Part shown: piece after piece, positions 29,730-38,833 of the stretch
Layout: each line of letters starts with the position of its first letter
How positions within the stretch are numbered: position 1 is the stretch's first letter
Source of the DNA: an uncultured Bacteroidales bacterium
GTDB taxonomy: Bacteria > Bacteroidota > Bacteroidia > Bacteroidales > UBA932
Length of the DNA: 53,754 bases
Assembly: GCA_947167855.1 (NCBI GenBank)
Contig: CAMVJR010000002.1
Location: forward strand, 1-53,754
Direction of reading: 5' to 3'
The notes under the pieces: generated by a model
Databases searched by the model: none
What the model was told of the DNA's origin: nothing
Seen by the model: the letters and a program-made list of their open reading frames with translations, nothing else
Made by a program: the position numbers and the translations under genes

Positions 29730-30863
29730 ATGAGTACATACGACGAAACCGTGGCGGCTTGTGCCCTGAACAAGCTGTTTGGGGACCACCCCAAACAAAT
29801 CTTCTCGCAGGTGGAAGCGGCGGGCAGCGCCCTGGCCCTGTTTGAGGAGAAGCTGGACCGCTCGCAGCTGGACTGGGCGGTTCGCGAACTGGAAAACGTC
29901 CGCAAAGGCGGCTTCCGCTTTCTCTCCCTGTTTGACGAAGACTATCCGCCACCGCTGCGGGACCTGCCCGACCCGCCGCTGGGGATCTACCTCAACGGGA
30001 GCACTTCTCCGGCCGAAATCTTTACCCTTCGGCCCATGGTGGCCTTTGTGGGCACACGTGACCTGAGTCCTTACGGCCGGGCCTGGTGCCAGAAGCTGGT
30101 ACAAGGGCTGGCCCAAGCCCATGTGCAGCCCACCATTGTGAGCGGACTGGCCCTGGGAATTGACGGAATCTCGCACCAAACGGCCCTGAATTGCGGCCTG
30201 CCCACCATTGGCGTGATGGCTACGGGAATTGAAGAGATCTATCCCCGCCAGCACGAGAAGTTAGCCATGGATATCGTCCGGAGTCCGGGCTGCGCACTGC
30301 TTACCGACTACCCCATGCATACCGCGTCCCTGGCCTGGAACTTCATCCGCCGCAACCGCATCATCGCCGGTCTGGCCCGGGCCGTCGTGGTGGTGGAGTC
30401 CAAGACCAAAGGCGGCTCGCTCATGACCGCCCGCTATGCCAACGACTACGGCCGGGAGCTGTACGCCGTTCCGGGCCGGCTGGACGATGTCCGCAGTGCC
30501 GGTTGCAATTCGCTGATTGAAGCCCAGATGGCCCATATCGTCACCTCGCCGGAACAGCTGGTGGACGCCCTGGGGCTGGGCGGGCCGCACCAACACCGTG
30601 GCCAGGGCGGCTCCTGGGTCACGTACCAGGCCGGTGATCCCCCCGAGGTGGTCCTCCAAGCCCGCCTCACCCGGCTCTACGGCCCCGGTTCCCCCCTGGT
30701 GGCCATCGGACTGGCCATCCAGGCCGAAAGGGGCATCTCGGCCGAAGAACTGTCGGCCCGGCTGCATCGGCCCTATCCCGAAATCCTGGCCGCCATCGGT
30801 TCCCTGGAAGCCGACGGCCTCATCACCACCGACCTGCTGGGCCGCTGCTCCCTCACCGTCTAA
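29730..30863 (+). CDS. dprA: DNA processing protein DprA
   Basis: VAFVGTRDLSPYGRAWCQKLV...IVSGLALGIDGISHQTAL...GVMATGIEEIYPRQHEKLA; start trimmed to 29730. Confidence 0.95.
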   Translation: MSTYDETVAACALNKLFGDHPKQIFSQVEAAGSALALFEEKLDRSQLDWAVRELENVRKGGFRFLSLFDEDYPPPLRDLPDPPLGIYLNGSTSPAEIFTLRPMVAFVGTRDLSPYGRAWCQKLVQGLAQAHVQPTIVSGLALGIDGISHQTALNCGLPTIGVMATGIEEIYPRQHEKLAMDIVRSPGCALLTDYPMHTASLAWNFIRRNRIIAGLARAVVVVESKTKGGSLMTARYANDYGRELYAVPGRLDDVRSAGCNSLIEAQMAHIVTSPEQLVDALGLGGPHQHRGQGGSWVTYQAGDPPEVVLQARLTRLYGPGSPLVAIGLAIQAERGISAEELSARLHRPYPEILAAIGSLEADGLITTDLLGRCSLTV

Positions 30864-30864
30864 C

Positions 30865-30902
30865 GCGGGCGCGGTCCCATTTTAGGTGGGGGGACCTGGC
30901 CC
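30865..30902 (+). repeat. Direct repeat copy 1 (GCGGGCGCGGTCCC-N13-GGACCTGGCCC)
   Basis: Matches copy 2 at 30940-30976 over both conserved blocks (14 nt and 11 nt). Confidence 0.85.
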
Positions 30903-30939
30903 GTTGTTTCGGCCTCTCAGAGCTTGCGGGGCAGAAAGT

Positions 30940-30976
30940 GCGGGCGCGGTCCCGGCCATAAAATCGGACCTGGCCC
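30940..30976 (+). repeat. Direct repeat copy 2 (GCGGGCGCGGTCCC-N12-GGACCTGGCCC)
   Basis: See copy 1; offset 75 nt; ends 19 nt before the tatD -7 box. Confidence 0.85.
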
Positions 30977-30995
30977 AAGATGTCGTTTTTTTGCG

Positions 30996-31003
30996 TACCT
31001 TTG
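30996..31003 (+). promoter_or_regulatory. Putative -7 element (TACCTTTG) for tatD
   Basis: TAnnTTTG match ending 5 nt before ATG 31009. Confidence 0.5.
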
Positions 31004-31008
31004 TATTT

Positions 31009-31773
31009 ATGTATGTAGATACGCATACGCACTTTTACGACGAGTGGTTGCTCACGGACGCCGATGCGGCGGTCCGGAGGGCGCTGGATGCCGGCGTGGA
31101 GAAGATGATCCAGGCCGATGTGGACAGCCACGAGCGGCCGGACATGTGGGCCATCGGCAGCCGGTACCCGGGCGTCATCTTCCAGATGCTGGGCCTCTAC
31201 CCGGGCTCCGTCAAGGAAAACTGGAAGGAGGAGCTGGACGCCCTGGAGCCCTATAAGGATAAGGGCATCGTCGCGATTGGTGAAATCGGCCTGGACTATC
31301 ATGAAGGGCTGGAGTTTGTGAAGGAGCAGAAGGAAGTGCTGCGGATCCAGCTGGAGATGGCGGCCCGGATGAACCTTCCGGTCAATATCCACCTCCGGGA
31401 TGCCTGGGAAGACTTTTTCACCATCCTGGCCGATTGCGCCCACCTGCACCTGCGGGGCAACCTGCACTGCTTCACCGCCAGCTACGAGATTTACGAGCGT
31501 GCCAACCGGTACGGAGACTTCTCCGTGGGCATCGGCGGCGTGGTCACCTTCAAAAACGCCTCGCTGGCCCGGACGCTGGAGCGCATTCCCGTAGAGAAGA
31601 TCCTTCTGGAAACCGATGCGCCCTACCTGGCTCCGGTCCCCTACCGGGGCCGTCGCAACGAGAGCGCCTACCTTCCCCTCGTCGCAGAAAAAGTGGCCCA
31701 GGTCAAAGGCCTGTCCATCCAGGAGACAGCCCGCATAACCACCCATAACGCAGAAACTTTATTCCAGATATGA
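31009..31773 (+). CDS. TatD-family hydrolase (DNase-like)
   Basis: MYVDTHTHFYDEWL...GEIGLDYHE...NIHLRDAWEDFF...HCFTASYEIYERA...LLETDAPYLAPVPYRGRRNESAYL; start trimmed to 31009. Confidence 0.93.
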   Translation: MYVDTHTHFYDEWLLTDADAAVRRALDAGVEKMIQADVDSHERPDMWAIGSRYPGVIFQMLGLYPGSVKENWKEELDALEPYKDKGIVAIGEIGLDYHEGLEFVKEQKEVLRIQLEMAARMNLPVNIHLRDAWEDFFTILADCAHLHLRGNLHCFTASYEIYERANRYGDFSVGIGGVVTFKNASLARTLERIPVEKILLETDAPYLAPVPYRGRRNESAYLPLVAEKVAQVKGLSIQETARITTHNAETLFQI

Positions 31774-32801
31774 ATTCGTCCGTACTTATCATTTACACCG
31801 GCGGCACCATCGGTATGAAGGAAGATCCCACCGACGGCACCCTCAAGCCCTTTGACTTCAGTCAGATCAAAGAAGAAGTTCCCGAGCTCAACAAGTTCGC
31901 CGTCCGGCTGGATTCCTATACCTTTGACCCTCTCATCGATTCCTCCGACGTGGAGCCTTCCCTCTGGGTCTCCCTGGCCGAACTCATCCGCGACCGCTAT
32001 GACGACTACGACGGTTTTGTGATCCTGCACGGCACCGACACCATGGCCTACAGTGCCTCCACGCTCAGTTTCATGCTGGAGGGGCTCACCAAGCCCGTGG
32101 TGTTCACCGGAAGCCAGCTTCCCATTGGCGTCCCCCGCACCGACGGCAAGGAAAATCTCATATCGGCCGTGGAAATTGCCGCCGCCAAGGACGAAACCGG
32201 CCATGCCCGCGTACCGGAAGTCTGCATCTTCTTTGACTCCAAGCTCCTGCGGGGCAACCGCTCCACCAAGTTCAGCGCCGAGGCCTTCAACGCCTTTGCC
32301 TCCCCCAACTGTCCTCCCCTGGCCCAGGCCGGCATCAACATCCGTTACAACACCGACCTCATCCGCAAACCCATCTACTGGGACGCCCAGCTACGGGTTC
32401 AGAGCCATCTGGACACACGGGTATCCATCCTCAAGGTGCATCCCGGCATGACACCGCAGGTAATGCGCTCGGTGATTATGGATCCCGGCACCCGCGCCGT
32501 GATCCTGGAAACCTACGGCTCCGGCAACGCCCTGTCCAAGGATTGGTTTATAGACATTCTAAAGGAAGGCTGCGAGGGCGGCAAGATCATTCTCAACGTA
32601 ACCCAGTGCCAGTCCGGAACGGTGAACATGGACCTCTACGCCACCGGAGCCAGCCTCAAGCAGGCCGGAGTGCTCTCCGGAGGCGATATCACCACCGAAG
32701 CCGCCCTGGGAAAACTGTTCTGCCTGCTGGGTAGGACCGAGGATAACAAACGGGTAAAAACCCTCCTGGAAAAGGACCTTTGTGGCGAATTAAGCAAATA
32801 A
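31770..32801 (+). CDS. ansA: Type I L-asparaginase
   Basis: VLIIYTGGTIGM, FVILHGTDTMAYSASTLSFML, VFTGSQLPI. Confidence 0.93.
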   Translation: MNSSVLIIYTGGTIGMKEDPTDGTLKPFDFSQIKEEVPELNKFAVRLDSYTFDPLIDSSDVEPSLWVSLAELIRDRYDDYDGFVILHGTDTMAYSASTLSFMLEGLTKPVVFTGSQLPIGVPRTDGKENLISAVEIAAAKDETGHARVPEVCIFFDSKLLRGNRSTKFSAEAFNAFASPNCPPLAQAGINIRYNTDLIRKPIYWDAQLRVQSHLDTRVSILKVHPGMTPQVMRSVIMDPGTRAVILETYGSGNALSKDWFIDILKEGCEGGKIILNVTQCQSGTVNMDLYATGASLKQAGVLSGGDITTEAALGKLFCLLGRTEDNKRVKTLLEKDLCGELSK

Positions 32802-32900
32802 TCTTTGGCCGTTCCATTTTTTATTACTAAATTGCACGACCAAATAGGGAAAATTATTTTTTAACTAATTCAACTTATAACTAACAACACAAAAACGATT

Positions 32901-33671
32901 ATGAAAAAGTTTTTCATGTTTTTGGCAGTCGCCGGTCTTCTGACCTTCACTGCAAGCATTGTCTCCGCCCAGGAAGCATCCGCTCCCGCCGATGAGCAGG
33001 AAGAGGTTGTGGATCTGTTCGCCGGTTCCGGTGAAGAAGTTCCGCTCCACCAGGCTCTCAAGACCAAGTTCATCGAAGGTGGTGCAGGCTTCATGTCCCT
33101 GATCATCATCTGCCTGATCATTGGTATGGCTCTCGCTATCGAGCGTATCCTCTATCTGGCCTTCTCCAAGACCAACACCACCAAGCTCCTCGAGGATGTT
33201 GAGGCTGCTCTGGCCAAGGGTGGTATCGAAGAAGCCAAGAAGGTTTGCCGTGAGACGCGTGGCCCCGTGGCCTCCATCTTCTACCAGGGTCTCCTCCGCG
33301 CCGACCAGGGTATCGATGTTGTTGAAAAGACCATCGTCTCCTATGGCGGTGTTCAGATGAGCCTCATGGAGAACGGCCTCAGCTGGATTGGTCTGTTCAT
33401 TTCCATCGCCCCGTCCCTCGGATTCCTTGGTACCGTTATCGGTATGATCCAGGCTTTCGATGCTATCCAGGCTGCCGGTGATATTTCCCCGAACGTTGTG
33501 GCTGGCGGTATGAAGGTCGCCCTCATCACCACCGTGGGTGGTCTTATCGTAGCTATGATTCTCCAGATCTTCTACAACTATATTATTGCTAAGATCGACT
33601 CTCTGTCCATCGATATGGAAGACTCTTCCATCCGCTTCGTGGACACCATGGTAAAATACAACAAGAAGTAA
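32901..33671 (+). CDS. exbB: MotA/TolQ/ExbB proton-channel family protein
   Basis: GLFISIAPSLGFLGTVIGMIQAFDAI...VVAGGMKVALITTVGGLIVAMILQIFYNYI. Confidence 0.92.
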   Translation: MKKFFMFLAVAGLLTFTASIVSAQEASAPADEQEEVVDLFAGSGEEVPLHQALKTKFIEGGAGFMSLIIICLIIGMALAIERILYLAFSKTNTTKLLEDVEAALAKGGIEEAKKVCRETRGPVASIFYQGLLRADQGIDVVEKTIVSYGGVQMSLMENGLSWIGLFISIAPSLGFLGTVIGMIQAFDAIQAAGDISPNVVAGGMKVALITTVGGLIVAMILQIFYNYIIAKIDSLSIDMEDSSIRFVDTMVKYNKK

Positions 33672-33695
33672 TCAACCCCTTTAATTCCAGATACA

Positions 33696-34154
33696 ATGGA
33701 AAACCAGAAATACGCTAAAATCACCAAGATAATCCTCTGGGTCCTCATGGGCTTGAGTATCTGCGTGCTGGTCTGGGGTATGATTAAGGGATATCCGGAC
33801 ACCGTGGCCGCAGATAACGGTACTGTAGACCCTCTGCTGTACTGGGCATACATCGTGCTGGGTATCGCTGTCTTGGCAGTGGTTGGTCTGGGCCTGTACG
33901 TCACGGCCAAAACCAATCCCAAAGGTCTCGTAAAAATCGGTATTGCCGTTGTAGCAGCTGCCGTCCTGTTCGGTATTTGCTATCTGCTGGCTTCCGGCGC
34001 TCCCGCCATCGGCTATTCCGGTGCCAAGCAGCCTACCGCCACCGAGCTTAAGATGACCGACACCATCCTCAACCTCGCCTACCTCGTTGGTGGAGCAGCC
34101 ATCCTGTCCATCATCTGTGGCGAAGTCCTGATGACCATCCGCAACAAAAAGTAA
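33696..34154 (+). CDS. Four-TM-like membrane protein inside the exb operon, unknown function
   Basis: 152 aa hydrophobic ORF between exbB and exbD. Confidence 0.75.
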   Translation: MENQKYAKITKIILWVLMGLSICVLVWGMIKGYPDTVAADNGTVDPLLYWAYIVLGIAVLAVVGLGLYVTAKTNPKGLVKIGIAVVAAAVLFGICYLLASGAPAIGYSGAKQPTATELKMTDTILNLAYLVGGAAILSIICGEVLMTIRNKK

Positions 34155-34162
34155 AGGTAACC

Positions 34163-34729
34163 ATGGCAAGAAGAAAATTTGAAGCAATCGGTTCCACGGC
34201 AGATATTGCATTCCTGCTCCTGTGCTACTTCCTCATGACTACAACCATGGGTGATCAGTCGGGTCTGCAGCGCCGCCTTCCCCCTATCCCTGACGAAAAG
34301 CAGGCCCAGGACCAGAAGGTGAATCGCCGTAACATCATCATCGTCAGAATCAACTCTGCCGATAAGCTGTTTGCCGGTAGCGAAGCCATGGATATCTCCC
34401 TCTTGAAAGACAAAATCAAAGAGTTCCTCACCAATCCCACCAACGATCCTACTCTCCCTGAGAAGGAGCCCCTCGAGGTGGACGGAAAGACCTACATGAA
34501 GTCCAAGGGCGTTATCTCCCTGCAGAACGACCGTGGCACCTCTTACCAGGCCTACATCGCCGTCCAGAACGAACTGGTGAAAGCCGTGAACGAACTCCGT
34601 GACGAGTTCTCCAGAGCCAACTTCGGCAAGAAGTTCTCCCGCCTCTCCGAGGAGGAGCAAGAGCTTGTGAAGAAGGTCGTTCCTCAGAACATCTCCGAGG
34701 CCGAACCTAAGGATACCGGTAAAAAATAA
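34163..34729 (+). CDS. exbD: ExbD/TolR biopolymer transporter
   Basis: RRKFEAIGSTADIAFLLLCYFLMTTTMGDQSGLQRRLPPI. Confidence 0.88.
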   Translation: MARRKFEAIGSTADIAFLLLCYFLMTTTMGDQSGLQRRLPPIPDEKQAQDQKVNRRNIIIVRINSADKLFAGSEAMDISLLKDKIKEFLTNPTNDPTLPEKEPLEVDGKTYMKSKGVISLQNDRGTSYQAYIAVQNELVKAVNELRDEFSRANFGKKFSRLSEEEQELVKKVVPQNISEAEPKDTGKK

Positions 34730-34744
34730 TAGGAGGTAAGAATT

Positions 34745-35218
34745 ATGTCAAAATTTGGAAGTTCCAGCAATAAGAAGGAAGTCCCGCAAGCATCATCCAA
34801 CTCCCTGTCCGATATCGTGTTCATGCTCCTGTTCTTCTTCATGGTAACCACCCAGATGCGTGAAACCGAGCAGAAGGTGAAAGTCACCATGCCTGTCGCA
34901 TCTGAAGTTGCCAAACTCGAGCGCAAGGACCTGAGTGCAAACATCAATATCGGTAGCCCTACTCTCCAGTACCAGGCTAAATTCGGTACCGATGCCCGTA
35001 TTCAGCTCAACGATTCTTTCAAGAGTGTAGCCGACATCCGCGACTTCATCGCCGCCGAGCGTGATGCCATGTCAGAGGCAGAGCGGTCCCTCATGACCGT
35101 GAACCTCCGTGTAGACCAGGACGTCCGCATGGGTATTGTCTCTGATGTGAAGCAAGAGCTGCGTCGCTGCTCTGCTCTGAAGATTATGTACGCTGCAAGA
35201 AAACCTTCGCAGGACTAA
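34745..35218 (+). CDS. Second ExbD/TolR-family protein
   Basis: PQASSNSLSDIVFMLLFFFMVTTQMRETEQKVKVTMP. Confidence 0.88.
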   Translation: MSKFGSSSNKKEVPQASSNSLSDIVFMLLFFFMVTTQMRETEQKVKVTMPVASEVAKLERKDLSANINIGSPTLQYQAKFGTDARIQLNDSFKSVADIRDFIAAERDAMSEAERSLMTVNLRVDQDVRMGIVSDVKQELRRCSALKIMYAARKPSQD

Positions 35219-35242
35219 TCCTCAAGCATCATATGATATGAT

Positions 35243-35271
35243 AAAAAAGCAGCCGATTTGGCTGCTTTTTT
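35243..35271. terminator. Bidirectional-looking intrinsic terminator after exb operon
   Basis: AAAAAA GCAGCC gattt GGCTGC TTTTTT. Confidence 0.9.
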
Positions 35272-35391
35272 GATAAATTTTAAAATAACCCCAACTAACT
35301 ATTACCCTTATAATCAATAGATTATACTGTTTTAACGACTTAACTTATACACAATTCGTTGATTAGCAAGCAAATAGACCACTAGAAAAAA

Positions 35392-35423
35392 GTAGTATTA
35401 TTATTTCGTATTTCCAATACTAC
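35392..35423. repeat. Inverted repeat GTAGTATT-N16-AATACTAC
   Basis: Arms 35392-35399 and 35416-35423 in an AT-rich intergenic island. Confidence 0.85.
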
Positions 35424-35441
35424 GGATTAAATTAGTGTGTT

Positions 35442-35458
35442 TGTTAGTGATACTAACA
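35442..35458. promoter_or_regulatory. Operator-like palindrome TGTTAGT-GAT-ACTAACA
   Basis: 17-nt palindrome 25 nt upstream of ATG 35484. Confidence 0.55.
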
Positions 35459-35483
35459 CGATAAAACACTTTTAATAACCTAT

Positions 35484-35975
35484 ATGAAAAACGAAGCAAT
35501 CTCCCCAAAAAAGAGCACGGTCGTGATCGACAAGTGCAAAGAGCAGAAGAACAGAATGAAGAAAGAACTTTCCGTTGCATCTGCCTTCCTGACAGAATGG
35601 TTCTGGCAAAACGTTGACATGAAAAACGCCATCCCCTTCCAGGACCCCGATTACTTAAGACAGAGATGGAAAAGAGAGTTCTACAAACAACTGGGAGCCC
35701 CCAGCTATGGCTACGGAGAACTCCAGAAGAGAATGGACAAAGAGATGGACGGTGTCCTCAAACGGCTCAGGGCAGAGGACATCAAGCTCACGGACAATGA
35801 CTTCTATGCCTTCTCTTACACCGCCGCCGGTCTGGACAACGTGCTCATCGCGCATCTGCTGGAGATCCCCAAGCCGCAGGATGTAGCCCTCCTCAAGCAT
35901 CACCTCAAAAACACCTTCCTAAGACTCAAGTCTCCATACAAATTCGAATATCTGGCTCTCCTGGCGTCCCGGTAG
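35484..35975 (+). CDS. Orphan 163-aa protein, possible C-terminal HTH-like regulator
   Basis: Complete ORF; C-terminal half [47 protein letters not shown] loosely resembles LuxR-type HTH spacing. Confidence 0.6.
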   Translation: MKNEAISPKKSTVVIDKCKEQKNRMKKELSVASAFLTEWFWQNVDMKNAIPFQDPDYLRQRWKREFYKQLGAPSYGYGELQKRMDKEMDGVLKRLRAEDIKLTDNDFYAFSYTAAGLDNVLIAHLLEIPKPQDVALLKHHLKNTFLRLKSPYKFEYLALLASR

Positions 35976-36006
35976 TTGCCGAATTGGCAAAAGAATCGTA
36001 TCTTTG
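35976..36006 (+). promoter_or_regulatory. asnS promoter TTG-N20-TATCTTTG
   Basis: TTG 35976-35978 and TATCTTTG 35999-36006, consistent with the Bacteroides -33/-7 consensus. Confidence 0.65.
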
Positions 36007-36028
36007 CATAATTGTAGCAAAGCAAAGT

Positions 36029-37432
36029 ATGGAAACTCTGAAAAGAACCAAAATCAAGGCTCTCCTGGCCGCCCAGCCGGGTGCCGAGGTCCTGGCAAAA
36101 GGCTGGGTCCGCACCAAAAGGGGCAACAAACAGGTTAAGTTCATCGCCCTCAACGACGGTTCTACCATTAATAATATTCAGGTCGTAGCCAACGCGGAAC
36201 TCTTTGACGAAGAGCTCTTCAAGAGAATCACCACCGGCGCTTCCCTCTCCGTAAGAGGGAAGCTGGTGGAATCCATGGGTAGCGGACAGGCCGTAGAAAT
36301 CCAGGCCACGGACATCCAGGTCCTGGGAGAATGCGACCCCATGCGCTTCCCGCTCCAGAAGAAGGACACCACCCTGGAGTTCCTCCGCAGCGTAGCTCAC
36401 ATGCGCCTGAGAACCAACACCTTTGGTGCCGTACTCCGCATCCGCAACCAGATGGCCTTCGCCATCCACACCTTCTTTAACCAGAAGGGATTCGTATACC
36501 TCCACACCCCCCTCATCACGGAAAGTGACGCAGAGGGTGCCGGAGATATGTTCCAGGTAACCACCCTGGATCTCAAGAACATCCCCCTGGACAAGAAGGG
36601 CAACGTGGACTTCTCCAAAGACTTCTTTGGAAAGAAGACCTCCCTCACCGTTTCCGGTCAGCTGGAAGGTGAGCTGGGTGCCACTGCTGTAGGTGAGATC
36701 TACACCTTCGGCCCCACCTTCCGCGCAGAAAACTCCAACACCCCCCGCCACCTGGCAGAGTTCTGGATGATTGAGCCGGAAATGGCCTTCTACGACATCA
36801 ACGACAACATGGAGCTAGCCGAAGAATTCGTCAAGTTCCTGGTTCAGTGGGCCCTGGATCACTGCATGGAAGACCTCCAGTTCCTCAACGACAAGTACGA
36901 CGACGGCCTCATCGAGCGCATGAAGAGCGTACTGGGCATCGCCTTCCAGAAGGTTACCTACACGGAAGCCGTTGAGATCCTGGAAAAAGCCATCGCAGAC
37001 GGAGTCAAGTTCGAGTACCCGGTACACTGGGGAACGGACTTCCAGAGCGAGCACGAACGTTATCTGGTAGAAAAGCATTTTGGAAAACCCGTTATCCTCA
37101 TCGATTTCCCCAAGGACATCAAGGCCTTCTATATGAAGCAGAACGAAGACGGCCGCACCGTCCGCGGTATGGACGTCCTGTTCCCCAAGATTGGAGAAAT
37201 CATCGGAGGCTCGGAGCGTGAAGCTTCCCTGGAAAAACTGGAAGCCCGCATCGATGAGCTGGGCATGTCCCGCAAGAACCTGGAGTGGTATATTGACACC
37301 CGTCGCTACGGCAGTGTTCCGCACAGCGGATTCGGCCTGGGCTTCGAGCGCCTGCTGCTCTTTGTCACCGGCATGTCCAACATTCGTGACGTGATCCCGT
37401 TCCCGAGAACCCCCAAAAACGCGGAATTTTAA
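36029..37432 (+). CDS. asnS: Asparaginyl-tRNA synthetase
   Basis: [29 protein letters not shown]; class II motifs [24 protein letters not shown] and [29 protein letters not shown]; start trimmed to 36029. Confidence 0.96.
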   Translation: METLKRTKIKALLAAQPGAEVLAKGWVRTKRGNKQVKFIALNDGSTINNIQVVANAELFDEELFKRITTGASLSVRGKLVESMGSGQAVEIQATDIQVLGECDPMRFPLQKKDTTLEFLRSVAHMRLRTNTFGAVLRIRNQMAFAIHTFFNQKGFVYLHTPLITESDAEGAGDMFQVTTLDLKNIPLDKKGNVDFSKDFFGKKTSLTVSGQLEGELGATAVGEIYTFGPTFRAENSNTPRHLAEFWMIEPEMAFYDINDNMELAEEFVKFLVQWALDHCMEDLQFLNDKYDDGLIERMKSVLGIAFQKVTYTEAVEILEKAIADGVKFEYPVHWGTDFQSEHERYLVEKHFGKPVILIDFPKDIKAFYMKQNEDGRTVRGMDVLFPKIGEIIGGSEREASLEKLEARIDELGMSRKNLEWYIDTRRYGSVPHSGFGLGFERLLLFVTGMSNIRDVIPFPRTPKNAEF

Positions 37433-37438
37433 ATCAAC

Positions 37439-37463
37439 TCCTCCCCTTACCCACAGGGGAGGA
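37439..37463. repeat. Hairpin TCCTCCCCT-N7-AGGGGAGGA between asnS and udk
   Basis: 9-bp perfect stem; similar C/G-rich core to the 28495 element. Confidence 0.8.
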
Positions 37464-37487
37464 TTCTCCTTATAATTTGCTACAAGT

Positions 37488-38123
37488 ATGCTCGTAATCG
37501 GTATTGCCGGTGGTTCCGGTTCAGGTAAAACGACGGTGGTAAAGGCCATCGTGAATCAGTTACAGGGTCGTGTAGTGGTAATCCCTCAGGACTCCTATTA
37601 CAAAGATTCCAGCCACGTGCCCGAGGAGGAGCGCAAGAACATCAACTTTGACCACCCGGACGCCATTGACTGGAAACTGATGTGCCAGCAGATCCGCGAA
37701 CTCAAAAGCGGCAAAGCCATTGAGCAGCCCATCTACTCCTACATCACCTGTTCCCGCTCCAGCGAAACCATCACGGTAGAACCGGCCGACGTGGTCATCG
37801 TAGAAGGCATCCTCATCTTCACCTGCAAGGAGCTCCGCGACCAGATGAACATCAAGATCTTCGTGGACGCCGACGGAGACGACCGCCTGATGCGCATCAT
37901 CGTAAGAGACATAGCCGAGCGAGGCCGCACCATTGAAACGGCCATCGAGCACTACTGCAATACGGTCAAGCCCATGCACCTGCAGTTCATTGAGCCATCC
38001 AAGCGCTACGCAGACGTCATTGTCCCGCAGGGCGGCCACAACCAGGTAGCTATTGACATCATTACCAATACGGTAGAAAAGGCCCTGAGCCAAAAGAAGA
38101 AGAAGGCCAAACACAAGAAATGA
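37488..38123 (+). CDS. udk: Uridine kinase
   Basis: IGIAGGSGSGKTTVVKAI, VVIPQDSYYKD, NFDHPDAID. Confidence 0.95.
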   Translation: MLVIGIAGGSGSGKTTVVKAIVNQLQGRVVVIPQDSYYKDSSHVPEEERKNINFDHPDAIDWKLMCQQIRELKSGKAIEQPIYSYITCSRSSETITVEPADVVIVEGILIFTCKELRDQMNIKIFVDADGDDRLMRIIVRDIAERGRTIETAIEHYCNTVKPMHLQFIEPSKRYADVIVPQGGHNQVAIDIITNTVEKALSQKKKKAKHKK

Positions 38124-38833
38124 AATTAACCCCGGATCAGAAAGCAGGAATATACATCACCGTGAGTGTCCATCTCGCGGTGATTATCGTATTGCTTGTG
38201 ATCCGGATCGGCCAGGAAATCCAGCGGGAGAACAGCTTTGTGCTGGACTTCACGCAGCAGGAAGAGAAGGAAAGAAGGGAAGAACAAGCCCGCCTGGAGG
38301 AAATGACGGCCGAAAAACTGGAAGAGCTCATTGCCGCCGCCGAAGCCATTCCCATCCGCAACGTGACCGTGGACCGGTCGGCCCTCAAGGATGACCGCGG
38401 CACCAATGCCGACGAACTCTACAAAGAGGCCGAACGCCTGGCACAGGACTTGAAGGACGGACAGAACCGACAAGTGGAAGACCCGGAAGCCTTTGCCGCC
38501 GCGGCAGACCCCGTGAAGCCCAAGCAGGAAGAGCCCAAAGTCAAGCCCTACAGCGGCCCCTCCGTGCTCTCCTGGAGCCTGGACGGACGCAAGGCCACCC
38601 ACCTTCCCATTCCGGCCTACCGCTGCTACGGAGCCGGAGAAGTCACGGTGGTGATTGCCGTCAACAACCGCGGAGACGTGGTGAACGCCAAGGTCAACGA
38701 AGAGTTCTCCACCAACGACGGCTGCCTGCGCAATTACGCCATCCGGGCCGCCCGCCTGTCCAAATTTTCCGTATCTGAGACCGCTCCGGCGAGACAGATG
38801 GGAACCATTACTTACGCATTCATTGCCCAATGA
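38120..38833 (+). CDS. TonB-like energy transducer / cell envelope protein
   Basis: N-terminal TM, charged coiled-coil region, TonB-C-like end GEVTVVIAVNNRGDVVNAKVNEEFSTNDGCLRNYAIRAARLSKFSVS. Confidence 0.7.
   Translation: MKLTPDQKAGIYITVSVHLAVIIVLLVIRIGQEIQRENSFVLDFTQQEEKERREEQARLEEMTAEKLEELIAAAEAIPIRNVTVDRSALKDDRGTNADELYKEAERLAQDLKDGQNRQVEDPEAFAAAADPVKPKQEEPKVKPYSGPSVLSWSLDGRKATHLPIPAYRCYGAGEVTVVIAVNNRGDVVNAKVNEEFSTNDGCLRNYAIRAARLSKFSVSETAPARQMGTITYAFIAQ

Noticed and set aside
12922-32884. Exact 13-mer AACTTATAACTAA shared by 12922-12934 and 32872-32884
   Set aside because: Both lie in AT-rich spacers; only two copies, so chance is plausible.
35976-35990. TTGCC-GAATT-GGCAA palindrome at the asnS promoter
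   Set aside because: Only 5-bp arms; more simply explained as part of the -33 region.
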